Shown one piece after another: positions 15,773 to 25,460 of a stretch of 64,000 nucleotides of DNA (within the stretch, counting starts at the first letter, position 1; each line of letters opens with the position of its first letter). Source of the stretch: Rhizobium indicum (GTDB lineage Bacteria > Pseudomonadota > Alphaproteobacteria > Rhizobiales > Rhizobiaceae); assembly GCF_005862305.2 (NCBI RefSeq), contig NZ_CP054022.1:682001-746000 (forward strand), written 5' to 3'. A model generated the notes under the pieces. The model did not search any database. It was not told the origin of the DNA and saw only the letters and a program-made list of their open reading frames with translations. Position numbers and translations under genes: made by a program.

Positions 15773-16766
15773 GAAAATCATTGCTCAGCCCAAAGCCGAA
15801 CGCATCGCACCCGGTGGCATCATGCGAAGTTCCCATCGTTGGTGCGAATTGAGAAATTGAAGATCTCTATCCACTTTCCGCAGCTCGTTGCGCAAGACAG
15901 GCGGCTTTCAAGCAAGTGCTTACCTATACATTTTGCGCAAGGTCAGTCCAGACTGCGTCACGAAAAGCCGGTTGGCCAACAATATCGGGACGTGACAATT
16001 GCTCCATAGCTGAGGAACAGTAAGATCAATCTCGACCAAGGCCATGATGGTTTACGGTCCCAAAGCCAAGCCCGTCCATCCATCACCCCCCGGATGGAAG
16101 GGATCATACATACGCACTCCATCCCGTGCGTATGCCTGCGTACCTGTCTGCCTGCCGAAGGTCCTCTTTAAGCGGTCCACTAAGACCCTTCGGCAGGCGA
16201 CTGCGCGGCTCGCGAATTGGGGCGCGCTCTACAAGCTTCAGATGACGCGCATCTCGGCAAGATCGCCGCGGTTGAACCTGTGGCGTGGCGGATACAGCTG
16301 TAAAATCGCTCCTTCAGCGTAATCGTTTTATCAGCGGGTTGTCGTCATCGCCGGCAGCGTGACGTCTTGCCAATGGCCGCGGGTTCTGTCAGTTCCTGAT
16401 CTGGATGGGAACTAATGCATTCAACGGGTTGGTCTTTTTGACATTTACCATGCCCGAATTCGGCCTGCATCAGCTGGCGCAAGCCGCTGATCTCGATGCC
16501 GGTATCACGCGGAGATCCACCTGCTCCGCTACAAGCTGCTGCACTCTATCCAACAATCGTCTAATATACGTCCAAGGCCGCTCATCCATGCCGTCTACAG
16601 GCTCTGATGAAGCGCCGCGGCGCAGGACGACCATCCATGACGACTGGCAAGGCTGGCAGAGGTACGTGCACCAATCCGACACTCTCGCCGGCCGCGCGTC
16701 GCGCTGGCACCTGCGAGCGGCGGAGAAGAGCATGTCGAAACAGCCACATCGAACAATGGGAGCAGG
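15773..16766. other. Intergenic region of about 1 kb, no convincing gene
   Basis: Short open frames exist here (16044-16322 and 16405-16770, plus strand), but they show no recognisable domain and their codon use looks random. The region holds stacked hairpins (listed separately at 16073-16198). The last part must contain the promoter of the AraC gene starting at 16767. It might be decayed mobile DNA or a structured transcript; nothing further can be supported. Confidence 0.6.
16073..16198. other. Cluster of three hairpins
   Basis: Three consecutive inverted repeats: a small CCATCC/GGATGG stem near 16073-16097; a perfect 9-bp stem CATACGCAC/GTGCGTATG at 16109-16134 with an 8-nt loop; and a 14-bp stem GCCTGCCGAAGGTC/GACCCTTCGGCAGGC at 16150-16198 with one bulged base. 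Such a run is unlikely by chance. It could be a structured RNA or a relic of a mobile element. Confidence 0.45.
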
Positions 16767-17768
16767 ATGACGGAAAATAGCACTGCGCCATTCTCATTTC
16801 GTTTTAGCGGTTCGTCCTTCGATAATATGGTCGAAACGCTGGGGGGCGCTTTTGGCGCATTTGATGCAGAGCCTGTCGGCCGCGCCCAGGACTTCCATTG
16901 GGGATTGGATTTCTCGGTATGTGACAAAGCCGTCCTGCTCACGGGTTATCATGAGGCGGAGTTTCAGTTCAATATCGAGCCGACCGTCGATACGGCGGAG
17001 TATCTGTCGATCGTCGTGCCGCGCAGCGGCGGCATGGGGGTAACCTATGGGTCGTCCCGCATCGCCGAGGCCGGGCAAGGAAAATTGCTTCTCTATAACA
17101 ATTTCGAACCCAACAGCGTCATCATGCATGGGCAATCGAACGTCATCGACGAGTTGCTGATCAACTGGCCTGTCATCCTGCAGACGATCGGCCAGACGTT
17201 CGAGATGCCGTTCAGCGGCTCCCTCGACCTGCTGCCCGAACTGGATCTGTCGAAGCCGGAAGGCCGGTTGATCGGCAATCTCACGGAAACCATCATCTTA
17301 GGCATGCGCGACGATGGCCCCTTGCTGCAGTCGCCGATCGCCATGGCGCATATGACGCAGGCGCTGGCCGATCTGGTCGTGCGCCTGGTGCCGCACCGGC
17401 TGTCGCATTTCCTTGAGAATCGCCCCGCCCTGATCGCGCCCCGGCATGTCCGCCGGGCGATCGAATTCATGCACGCCAATATCGATCAGCCGATCACCAT
17501 GCCGAAGGTGGCCGAAGCCGCCGGCGTATCCAGCCGGGCGCTCGAGACCGGTTTTCGTGCGTTCAGGGGAACCTCTCCCGCCGCCTATCTGCTGACGCTT
17601 CGGCTGCGTGCCGCGCGCCAGGAACTGCTCGATCCCGAGAGCAAGGAGACCATGAAGGCCGTCTGCCTCAAATGGGGCTTCTTTCATTTCGGCCGGTTTT
17701 CGGCAGTCTATAAAACCACCTACGGAGAATACCCCTCCGACACCAGAAAGCGCGTGATGCGACGATAG
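16767..17768 (+). CDS. AraC-family transcriptional regulator (AraC_binding_2 type)
   Basis: 333 residues. The N-terminal 200 residues are a cupin-like effector domain with no cysteine-rich or enzymatic motif. The C-terminal AraC domain begins about residue 225 (RRAIEFMHANIDQPITMPKV, AEAAGVSSRALETGFRAFRG) and ends with the second HTH (KWGFFHFGRFSAVYKTTYGE). Similar proteins (FeaR/NitR type) regulate aromatic amine or nitrile catabolism, but its target here is unknown. A GGAGCAGG site precedes the ATG. It stands alone, convergent with the YdeP-type operon. Confidence 0.88.
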   Translation: MTENSTAPFSFRFSGSSFDNMVETLGGAFGAFDAEPVGRAQDFHWGLDFSVCDKAVLLTGYHEAEFQFNIEPTVDTAEYLSIVVPRSGGMGVTYGSSRIAEAGQGKLLLYNNFEPNSVIMHGQSNVIDELLINWPVILQTIGQTFEMPFSGSLDLLPELDLSKPEGRLIGNLTETIILGMRDDGPLLQSPIAMAHMTQALADLVVRLVPHRLSHFLENRPALIAPRHVRRAIEFMHANIDQPITMPKVAEAAGVSSRALETGFRAFRGTSPAAYLLTLRLRAARQELLDPESKETMKAVCLKWGFFHFGRFSAVYKTTYGEYPSDTRKRVMRR

Positions 17769-17819
17769 CGGCCATGGCTTGCGGTGAAGAGCCGGTTGGC
17801 CGACCCTGACGCGGGGTGT

Positions 17820-18104
17820 TTACGCGTCGTCCCGCGGTGGCAACGTGTAATGCACTCTCATTGTCCTTAGATCCCGCTTCACGATCCGCAGCATCCCTTC
17901 GCGTTCCGCCAGGACGTTGAGTTCCCTGAGCACGAGAGAATGCGCGATCCCCAGCAGGCGCGCAAAGGCGCGGCTGTCACGCGCAATCCCCAGATCCGCG
18001 GCGACCAGGAGACCGGCCTGGATGGATGTCAGCTTGTTATCCCTGCCTTGCGCCGCAGCGACGAGAGCGAGAAAACGATCGACGTCGGAGGCCTCTTCGC
18101 TCAC
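17820..18104 (-). CDS. Small winged-helix-like protein co-encoded with FdhF/YdeP-type oxidoreductase
   Basis: 94 residues, mostly helical. The segment LTSIQAGLLVAADLGIARDS followed by ARLLGIAHSLVLRELNVLAE reads like a MarR-type winged helix, and the end (MRVHYTLPPRDD) like its wing. Its ATG overlaps the stop of the large oxidoreductase by 4 bp (ATGA), so it is translationally coupled. A regulatory or accessory function for that enzyme is likely, but I do not recognise the family. Confidence 0.75.
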   Translation of the reverse strand: MSEEASDVDRFLALVAAAQGRDNKLTSIQAGLLVAADLGIARDSRAFARLLGIAHSLVLRELNVLAEREGMLRIVKRDLRTMRVHYTLPPRDDA

Positions 18105-20395
18105 GCGGCTTTTCGCTGGCGGAAGGACACCATGATGGATTTCGAGGTGGGCGTATCGCTTTCCGTACCTGCGCTGCCAAGCGGCACGAGCACGTTCAGT
18201 TCGGGATAGTAGCCCGCGATGCTTCCTCGCGGAATGTCATAGGGCACAAAGCGGAAATTCTCAGCGATGCGCTCGATACCGTCATCATGCTCGCCGACCA
18301 CGTCGACCCGGTCACCGGCCTCGGCATTCATCGCCGTCAGGTCGGCTGGGTGAATGAAGATAACCTGCCGCTCCCCGTAAACGCCGCGGTATCGGTCATC
18401 GAGACCATAGACCGTCGTATTGTATTGATCGTGCGATCGGAACGTCTGCAGGGCGAAACGCCCCTCGCCCTTTCGCGCCCGTTGATGCACCGTCTCGTCG
18501 GGAAGCGCTTCGCAAGAAAATGACGCCTTGCCTGCCGGCGTATCCCACTCCCTGTGGGCGGCCGTATTGCGCAGGTGGAAACCGCGCGGCTTGCGCAGGC
18601 GCATATTGTAGTTTTCGAAGCCCGGAATGGTCGCCTCGATATGATCGCGGATGCGGTCGTGGTCGTCGGCGAGTTCTGCCCAGTCGACCACGGCGGAGCC
18701 GACCGTCGCTTGTGCAATGCCGGCAATGATGGCGACTTCCGAGAGGAGATGCGGCGAAGCCGGGCGATTGATGCCGGCGGAACCATGCACCATGCTCATC
18801 GAATCCTCGACGCTTATGAGCTGTGAGTTGCCTGCCGCGTTCAGATCCATCTCGGTGCGCCCGAGGCACGGCAGGATGAAGGCCGCCTCCCCGGGCATGA
18901 GATGCGAATGATTGGGTTTGGTGGCGATATGCACCGTCAGCTTCAGCCGCCGCAGCGCCTTTTCAACGAGTGCGCTGTCGGGCGTGGCGCGGGCGAAATT
19001 GCCGCCAAGCCCGATGAAGGCCTCGGCCGAGCCATCGAGCATCGCGCCGATCGCGGCAAGGACATTGTGGCCATGTTCGCGGGGAACGGTGAAGCGGAAG
19101 TGCTTCTCCAGCGCATCGAGGAAATCGTCCGATGGTTTTTCATTGATGCCGACGGTGCGGTCGCCCTGCACGTTGGAATGGCCGCGAACCGGGCAAAGGC
19201 CGGCACCCGGCCGGCCGATATTGCCGCGCAGGAACATGAAGTTGGCAATCTCGCGGATCGTCGCCACGGAATGCAGATGCTGGGTCACGCCCATAGCCCA
19301 GGTGCAGATCACCCGTTCGGCGTTGATATAGACATCGGCCGCCCGTTCGATCTGCTGCCGGCTCAGTCCCGATTGGTCCTCGATCTCGGCCCAGCTGGTC
19401 GCCTCGACCGCTGCCCGGTATTCTGCAAAACCCGCGCAGTGTTCGGCGAGAAATGCGTGGTCGAGAACGGAGGGCAGACCGGCGGCGACGGCGGCGTCTT
19501 CCGCAGCCAGCACGGCCTTTGCCATCCCGCGCACCGCGGCCATGTCGCCGCCGAGCTGCGGCTGCAGATAAAGGCTGGCGATATCGGTCGAACCGCCGCG
19601 CAGCATCTCGACCTTGTCCTGCGGATCGGAGAAGCGCTCCAGGCCGCGTTCGCGGATGGGATTGAAGACGACGACACGCGCGCCGCGGATCGCCGCCCGG
19701 CGCAAGTCGCCGAGCATCCTCGGATGGTTGGTGCCCGGGTTCTGCCCGATCACGAAGATCGCGTCGGCCTCTTCGAAATCCTCCAGCAGCACGGTGCCTT
19801 TGCCGACACCGACCGCCTGGCGCATGGCGATGCCGCTCGCCTCGTGGCACATGTTGGAGCAGTCGGGAAAATTGTTGGTGCCGTAGACGCGCACGAACAG
19901 CTGGTACAGGAAGGCGGCCTCGTTGCTCGCCCGGCCCGACGTATAGAATTCCGCCCGGTTGGGGTTATCGAACCCCCTCAGGATAGCGCCGATCTCGGCA
20001 AAGGCATCCTGCCACGCGACCGGCAGGTAACGGTCGCTCACCGCATCGTAGCGCATCGGATGGGTCAGGCGGCCGTTGAGTTCCAGTTCGTAGTCCGTCA
20101 GCTGGCGAAGCTGCGACAGCGTGTTTTCCGCGAAGAAGGCCGGCGTGGCCCGCTTCTCCGTCGCCTCCCAGGCGACGGCCTTCACGCCGTTCTCGCAGAA
20201 CTCGAACGACGATCCGTGCTCCGGATCGCCCCAGGCGCAGCCCGGGCAGTCGAACCCATCCGGCTGGTTCGCCTTCAGCATCGTCCGCGCCCCTGAAATC
20301 GGCATGCCGCTTTGAAGCAAACGCTTCCCGCAGCTCTTCAAAGCGCCCCAGCCGCCGGCTGCCGCCGATTTCTTACGAATGAATTTTGTGTCCAT
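18101..20395 (-). CDS. FdhF/YdeP-family molybdopterin oxidoreductase
   Basis: 764 residues, the usual YdeP length. This is the formate-dehydrogenase-alpha-like family that binds bis-MGD and one iron-sulfur cluster. The N-terminal Cys motif FDCPGCAWGDPEH ... FEFCENG is visible. NMCHEASGIAMRQ supplies the probable molybdenum-region Cys. Cofactor-binding segments IGQNPGTNHPRML and GRPGAGLCPVRGHSNVQGDR follow, and the C-terminal molydopterin-binding domain ends in VRNx-like FRFVPYDIPRGS. E. coli YdeP is linked to acid resistance, but the substrate of the family is unsettled. The cytoplasmic location follows from the lack of a Tat signal. It is followed by the overlapping small gene. Confidence 0.9.
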   Translation of the reverse strand: MDTKFIRKKSAAAGGWGALKSCGKRLLQSGMPISGARTMLKANQPDGFDCPGCAWGDPEHGSSFEFCENGVKAVAWEATEKRATPAFFAENTLSQLRQLTDYELELNGRLTHPMRYDAVSDRYLPVAWQDAFAEIGAILRGFDNPNRAEFYTSGRASNEAAFLYQLFVRVYGTNNFPDCSNMCHEASGIAMRQAVGVGKGTVLLEDFEEADAIFVIGQNPGTNHPRMLGDLRRAAIRGARVVVFNPIRERGLERFSDPQDKVEMLRGGSTDIASLYLQPQLGGDMAAVRGMAKAVLAAEDAAVAAGLPSVLDHAFLAEHCAGFAEYRAAVEATSWAEIEDQSGLSRQQIERAADVYINAERVICTWAMGVTQHLHSVATIREIANFMFLRGNIGRPGAGLCPVRGHSNVQGDRTVGINEKPSDDFLDALEKHFRFTVPREHGHNVLAAIGAMLDGSAEAFIGLGGNFARATPDSALVEKALRRLKLTVHIATKPNHSHLMPGEAAFILPCLGRTEMDLNAAGNSQLISVEDSMSMVHGSAGINRPASPHLLSEVAIIAGIAQATVGSAVVDWAELADDHDRIRDHIEATIPGFENYNMRLRKPRGFHLRNTAAHREWDTPAGKASFSCEALPDETVHQRARKGEGRFALQTFRSHDQYNTTVYGLDDRYRGVYGERQVIFIHPADLTAMNAEAGDRVDVVGEHDDGIERIAENFRFVPYDIPRGSIAGYYPELNVLVPLGSAGTESDTPTSKSIMVSFRQRKAA

Positions 20396-20476
20396 GCGCC
20401 CTGTATTGTCGAAGCGGGGAAAACATCAAGGGCGCACGCGCGATGGCTCGATAGGAAAAACCTATCAAGGATTCGT

Positions 20477-22405
20477 CTAACCGACGTCCTTGATGGCGTG
20501 CCGCTCCTCGGGCGAATGTGCCAGGATGCGATTGCGGCCTTGCGTCTTGGCGTCGTAGAGCGCGGCATCGGCCTCGCTCAGGAGGCGGTTCGGGTTGATC
20601 CTCAAGGTGGCTCCCGTCGCACAGGATATGCCGATGCTGGCGGTCACCCGGCCGAATTCGCTGCCGGTATGAACGATATTCTCCTGGCTTAGGAGACGCG
20701 CGAACTGTTCGGCAACGATCATCGCCCCTTTCGCACTGGTTGCAGGCAGCAGAACCACGAATTCCTCTCCGCCGTAGCGTGCGACGATGTCTGCCGGGCG
20801 GCTTACGGACTGGCGCAGGCACCTGCTGACGACACGCAGGCATTGGTCTCCGGCGGGATGACCATAGGTGTCGTTATAGGCCTTGAAGCGGTCGATATCG
20901 ACCATCAGAAGGCTGAACGGCGTGTTTTTCCTGGCGCTGCCTGCGGTCTCGCGGGCGAAAGCCTCGTCGAAGGCCCGGCGGTTGACCATGCCGGTAAGTC
21001 CATCGGTCTCGGCGAGGGACTTCAGTTGCTCGGCCGACAGCCGGAGGGCGATTTCCGCCTGCTTGGTCGCCGTGATGTCCGAGACGACGGCCATCGCTGT
21101 GCCGTCTTCCGCTAACCTTGTCCGGATGCTGCGCCAGTCGCCGTTGTGAAGCTGAACCTCTTCGTCCTTGTTGCTGTGCAACGTAGCACTGACGGACCTG
21201 ATCCACTCTTCGCGGTCAGCGTCCGGGATACCGGTGCGCTCGCCGGTTTCGGCAACACGGCGAAGGATGTCGCTGATATGGGCGCCAACCACGCGAGCGT
21301 CCCCGGATAGCGGAAAGGCGGCGCGATACTGATCGTTGCAAAAAACGAGGAAACCCTTGCTGTCGTACATGGCGATGCCATCGGACATGCCGGCCATCGC
21401 ATGCGACAGCAGGTTCTTGCTCTTGCGCAATTCCCGCTCCAGGGCAGTCCGCTCCGTCACGTCACGCGTGACGCCGGCCAGGCCGATCACCCGTCCCTGC
21501 CTATCCTTCAGCGGCACCTTGGAGGCGAGCAGGTATCTGTCTTCGATACGCTCGACGGAGTCGATCAGGGGCACACCGGTGTCCATGACCTGCTGTTCGA
21601 GATAATAAAATTCTTCGGCGCGCGGCCGCGAGATAAGATTGAAATCCGACAATCCGGTCATCTCCGCCGTGGTTCTGAAACGAAAAAGGCGGATCATATT
21701 TTCATTGACGGTGATGAACCGGCTGTTTCGGTCCTTCACGTAGAGATAATCGGGCGACTGCGAAAATGCGGTTACCAGGATGCTTCGCTCCAGCTCCCAT
21801 TGTTGCGTCTTCAACAGAACGAAACCACACAGCACCGTCGCCAGGCAGTTCAATACCGTCATCGGCAGACCGATGATGGCCAATACGCGGGCGTGCACCA
21901 GGGTGGGAAGCACCGCCATCAAGACAATAAGTGCGCCGCCGAGCGCGAGGCTCAGCAGCGCAACGTCCAAGAGCTCGGGAGATCTCTTGCGGATCCAGAC
22001 ATTGGCAGCCAGGCCGATACCGGTCGCGACAGCAATTGCGATCAGACCGTCGATCATTGCGGCGCCGCCGACCCAGAAGCGGAAGACCATCGCCAGCGAC
22101 GCCGCAAAGGCGGCCGCGATCGGTCCGCCAAACATGCCCGCCAAAGCAAGCGGCGAAAAGCGGATGTCGATATAGATGCCGGGATTGACTTCGACGGCCA
22201 GCAATATGGACCCGATGGAGGCGCCGCCCGCTATGATTCCGAAGGCGATTTTTTCTTGTATGACCGAGCGACGCTGAAATTGGATCGAGAAATGCGCCCA
22301 GAGCGAAATCGCCAGGCACACGAATGACAGGTTGCCACCGAATTGCGTCCAGATGCCATTCACTGCGTTGGATCCACCTTCCAATACATGTACCGAACCA
22401 ATCAT
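20477..22405 (-). CDS. Membrane diguanylate cyclase (5TM-LytS type sensor, PAS-PAS-GGDEF)
   Basis: 642 residues. The N-terminal ~200 residues form about six membrane segments of the 5TMR-LytS type (GIYIDIRFSPLALAGMFGGP). Two PAS domains follow (about 215-330 and 345-460). The C-terminal GGDEF domain has the active loop RYGGEEFVVLLP and an upstream RPAD five residues before it, which fits a product-inhibition I-site (RxxD). It should make c-di-GMP in response to a membrane or redox/ligand signal. No EAL domain is present. The start codon lacks a good ribosome site, so a slightly later start is possible. It stands alone on the minus strand. Confidence 0.93.
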   Translation of the reverse strand: MIGSVHVLEGGSNAVNGIWTQFGGNLSFVCLAISLWAHFSIQFQRRSVIQEKIAFGIIAGGASIGSILLAVEVNPGIYIDIRFSPLALAGMFGGPIAAAFAASLAMVFRFWVGGAAMIDGLIAIAVATGIGLAANVWIRKRSPELLDVALLSLALGGALIVLMAVLPTLVHARVLAIIGLPMTVLNCLATVLCGFVLLKTQQWELERSILVTAFSQSPDYLYVKDRNSRFITVNENMIRLFRFRTTAEMTGLSDFNLISRPRAEEFYYLEQQVMDTGVPLIDSVERIEDRYLLASKVPLKDRQGRVIGLAGVTRDVTERTALERELRKSKNLLSHAMAGMSDGIAMYDSKGFLVFCNDQYRAAFPLSGDARVVGAHISDILRRVAETGERTGIPDADREEWIRSVSATLHSNKDEEVQLHNGDWRSIRTRLAEDGTAMAVVSDITATKQAEIALRLSAEQLKSLAETDGLTGMVNRRAFDEAFARETAGSARKNTPFSLLMVDIDRFKAYNDTYGHPAGDQCLRVVSRCLRQSVSRPADIVARYGGEEFVVLLPATSAKGAMIVAEQFARLLSQENIVHTGSEFGRVTASIGISCATGATLRINPNRLLSEADAALYDAKTQGRNRILAHSPEERHAIKDVG

Positions 22406-22833
22406 AGGGCAACACTGGTTTGAGCTTCGTTAAATCACAGACCCATCAGGCTATATTCGTCAGCAGGTGCGTCTCCAGGCCGATCGACAGCAATACGGCG
22501 ACAGGAAAGCGGGCGTCCGCCGCAACGATGAGGTATGGGCAGAGAGGCCTGCTGCCAGATTTGACGACATGAGAAATACGCGAAATCGGAATTGAAAGGT
22601 CATGCTCCAGGACGGCAGGAGACATCATGTCCGCAACGCCCTGCGGTTCAACGGCTAGCAGCCGAAGCATAAGGCATGTTTAACAACAGCATCCTCTGCG
22701 TCTGGACATGGAGCCTGATGACACAATCTAGCGTTATCCGGATAAGCCTGCGCAATCGGGCCATTCGTTGCAAGCAGCCATCCCATGCCGTCAGCAGCCG
22801 CAGCTGCCGACGGCATCGTCCGATGCTTCTCTC
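22406..22833. other. Intergenic region, 428 bp
   Basis: It contains one 74-codon open frame on the minus strand (22446-22670) starting MLRLLAVEPQGVADMM, with no recognisable domain, and otherwise nothing clear. It separates the diguanylate cyclase promoter from the end of the aldehyde dehydrogenase gene. Confidence 0.5.
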
Positions 22834-24276
22834 TTACTTGCAGATCGCCGCCGCCAAAAAGCCGCGCATCGCCTCGCCATAAGGCGGCCGCATCATGTAT
22901 TCCGCTTCCACCATCTTGCTCTGGTGATAGACGGCGCGCGGATGCGAGAAGGCGAGGAAGCCGAACTTGCCGTGATAGGCTCCCATGCCCGAATGGCCGA
23001 CGCCGCCGAAGGGCAGGCCTTCCGCCGTGACGTGGCTCATGCAGTCGTTGACCGTCACCCCGCCGGAGGTCGTGTTGTCGAGGACGCGAGCCTCCTCCTG
23101 CTGATCCCTGCTGAAGTAATAGAGAGCGAGCGGGCGCGGCTTGGCATTGATACGGTCGATGACGTCGGCAATATCGCGATAGGGAAGGACCGGCAGCACG
23201 GGTCCGAAGATTTCCTCCTGCTGCACGCGCATGTCTTCCGTGGGGTCGAGGATCAGGGTCGGAGGCATGCGGTGGGCCGATTGCTGGGAGAAATTCTCTG
23301 CCGCCGGGTTGATCTCGACGATCCTCGCGCCCTTGGCCCTGGCATCGTCGATCAGGCCCTGGATGCGGGCGTGATGGCGGGCATTGACGATCGAAGTGTA
23401 ATCAGGATTTTCCTTCAGCGCCGGATACATCGCGCCGACCGCCGCGACCGCGTGGCCGGCAAAGGCCTCGACGCTTTCCTCGGGCACATAGACATGATCA
23501 GGCGCAAGGCAGATCTGGCCGGCGTTCAGCGTCTTGACGGTCATGACGCGGCGCGCCGCGTCTGCGAGGTCGGCTGAGCGGCCGACGATGACGGGCGACT
23601 TGCCGCCGAGTTCCAGCGTCAGCGGCGTCAGGTTTTCCGCCGCCGCGCGCATGACATGATGGGCGACCGCGGTTCCGCCGGTGAAGATCAGATGGTCGAA
23701 GGCAAGTGACGTAAAGGCCGTGCCCGTCGCCGGTCCGCCCTGAACGACTGATATTTCCGTTTCGTCGAAGGCGCCGGCAATGAGTTCCGCCATCAAGGCG
23801 GCCGAGGCCGGCGTCACCTCCGACGGCTTGATCATGGCGCGGTTGCCGGCGGCGAGAATGCCGGCAAGCGGCGCAAGGGCGAGCTGGTAGGGGAAATTCC
23901 AGGGGCTGAGAATTCCGACAACCCCCTTCGGCTGATAGACCACTTCGGCCACCGCGTCCGGGAACAATGCCTCGTGCTGCTCGGGCCTCAGCCATTCGGC
24001 GAGATGGGCCTTGGCATATTTGAGCGAACCGACGCAGGTAAAGACATCGAGAAGCAGGCTCGCCTCGACGCTGCGGCTGCCGAAATCGTCTGACAGGGCA
24101 GAGGCAATCGCATCCTTATGGTCGACGAGAAGGGCGATGACGCGGTCGATGCGATCGGTGCGGGTCTCAATGCTTGGCGGCCCTTCCCTCAGGAAAGACG
24201 CCCTTTGCCGGTCAAGCAGCGCCTTCATGGCATCGGAGCTGGTATCGGTGGTAATGATCGGGGTGACTGTGTTCAT
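22834..24276 (-). CDS. calB: Coniferyl aldehyde dehydrogenase
   Basis: 480 residues, ALDH superfamily of the short coniferyl-aldehyde/fatty-aldehyde subgroup. Catalytic Glu in TLELGGKSPVIVG and catalytic Cys in NAGQICLAPDHVYVP are present. The oxyanion Asn lies in LSPWNFPYQLALAPL. The C-terminal membrane-anchor helix of eukaryotic relatives is absent. CalB oxidises coniferyl aldehyde to ferulate with NAD(P)+. The assignment is reinforced by the downstream partners: feruloyl-CoA synthetase and hydratase-lyase sit in the same leftward gene run. A specificity for another aromatic aldehyde cannot be excluded. Confidence 0.88.
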   Translation of the reverse strand: MNTVTPIITTDTSSDAMKALLDRQRASFLREGPPSIETRTDRIDRVIALLVDHKDAIASALSDDFGSRSVEASLLLDVFTCVGSLKYAKAHLAEWLRPEQHEALFPDAVAEVVYQPKGVVGILSPWNFPYQLALAPLAGILAAGNRAMIKPSEVTPASAALMAELIAGAFDETEISVVQGGPATGTAFTSLAFDHLIFTGGTAVAHHVMRAAAENLTPLTLELGGKSPVIVGRSADLADAARRVMTVKTLNAGQICLAPDHVYVPEESVEAFAGHAVAAVGAMYPALKENPDYTSIVNARHHARIQGLIDDARAKGARIVEINPAAENFSQQSAHRMPPTLILDPTEDMRVQQEEIFGPVLPVLPYRDIADVIDRINAKPRPLALYYFSRDQQEEARVLDNTTSGGVTVNDCMSHVTAEGLPFGGVGHSGMGAYHGKFGFLAFSHPRAVYHQSKMVEAEYMMRPPYGEAMRGFLAAAICK

Positions 24277-24297
24277 TGTTTCCTCCCTTGAACGGTG

Positions 24298-25404
24298 TCA
24301 GACGGCCGGCTGGCACACGACCGGTTTCAGCACGATGCCCTTTTCCGAATCCTCCACCGCCTGGTTGATGTCGGCGAAATCGTAGAAGGTGATCAGCCTG
24401 TCGAAGGGGAAGCGGCCCTGCCGATGCAGATCGATCAACAACGGGATCAGCACGTCGGGATTGGAATCACCCTCGACGATGCCGCGGACCCGGCGCCCGC
24501 CGGACAGGATATGGGTGAGGTCGAGCGTCAGCGTCGCGCCATGGGGCGAGGCTCCGACGATGCCGCAGGTGCCGCGCGGCGCCAGCACCCGCACGCACTG
24601 GTCGATGACCGCGGGCACGCCGGAGGCATCGATCGAATAATCGACGCCGGCGCCGGTCAGCGCCATGATCACGGCAACCGCGTCGCTCGCCTTGCCGTTG
24701 ACGATATCAGTTGCGCCGAGTTCCGCTGCAAGTGCCAGCCGCGTCTCGTTGACGTCGACGGCGATGATCCTGGAAGCGCCGACGATCCGCGCCGCCATCA
24801 CGGCGGCAAGACCGACGGAGCCCATGCCGAAAACCGCGAGCACTTTACCCGGCTCGACCTTCAGCGCATTCATGACCGCGCCGGCGCCGGTCTGGATGCC
24901 GCAGGCGAGCGGCCCGAGCAGCGCCAGATCCGCATCATCAGGCACTTTCACGATATTGCGTTCATGGCACAGCGCGTGGCTGGCGAAGGAGGATTGCCCG
25001 AAAATATTGCCGTGAACCCGCTCTCCCTCGCAGGAGAGCCCGCTCGAACCATCGGCGCGCGCACCGAAGAAGTTGCGCGGGAAGAATTCGTGGCAATAGG
25101 TCTCCTCGTGATCGTTGCAGCTCGGGCAATGACCGCAGGAATTGAAGGTCATGACCACGTGATCGCCGGGCTTGACCTTGGCAACGCCCGGCCCGACACG
25201 CTCGACGATACCAGCACCTTCATGGCCGAGCACGACCGGCTGCGGCACCGGCAGGTGCTGGTCACGCATGACGATATCGGTGTGGCAGACCCCTGTCGCC
25301 ACGACGCGAACCAGGATTTCACCCTCGCGCGGCTCCTCCAGATCGAGCCTTTCCAGCGAAAACGGCGTATGCGGCGCACGCGCCACCGCAGCATGGATCT
25401 TCAT
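24298..25404 (-). CDS. Zinc-dependent alcohol dehydrogenase, aryl-alcohol type
   Basis: 368 residues, class III-like/benzyl-alcohol dehydrogenase family. Catalytic-zinc region [18 protein letters not shown] and [15 protein letters not shown]; structural-zinc cysteines [19 protein letters not shown]; nucleotide loop [16 protein letters not shown]. It lies 21 bp upstream of calB and 56 bp downstream of the hydratase-lyase gene in one run, so it probably interconverts an aromatic alcohol and aldehyde (vanillyl, coniferyl or benzyl) in ferulate metabolism (inference). Confidence 0.88.
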   Translation of the reverse strand: MKIHAAVARAPHTPFSLERLDLEEPREGEILVRVVATGVCHTDIVMRDQHLPVPQPVVLGHEGAGIVERVGPGVAKVKPGDHVVMTFNSCGHCPSCNDHEETYCHEFFPRNFFGARADGSSGLSCEGERVHGNIFGQSSFASHALCHERNIVKVPDDADLALLGPLACGIQTGAGAVMNALKVEPGKVLAVFGMGSVGLAAVMAARIVGASRIIAVDVNETRLALAAELGATDIVNGKASDAVAVIMALTGAGVDYSIDASGVPAVIDQCVRVLAPRGTCGIVGASPHGATLTLDLTHILSGGRRVRGIVEGDSNPDVLIPLLIDLHRQGRFPFDRLITFYDFADINQAVEDSEKGIVLKPVVCQPAV

Positions 25405-25460
25405 TGTTTCCTCCTCCCAATGATCGGCTCGTCAACCCGCCCGGCGAGCCGGGCTCGCCC

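Noticed and set aside
16044..16322. 92-codon open frame over the hairpin cluster
   Set aside because: Its sequence is dictated by the inverted repeats, lacks a ribosome site and shows no protein-like pattern.
18902..20296. 464-codon open frame on the plus strand
   Set aside because: Antisense to the YdeP-type oxidoreductase, whose cofactor motifs prove the real frame.
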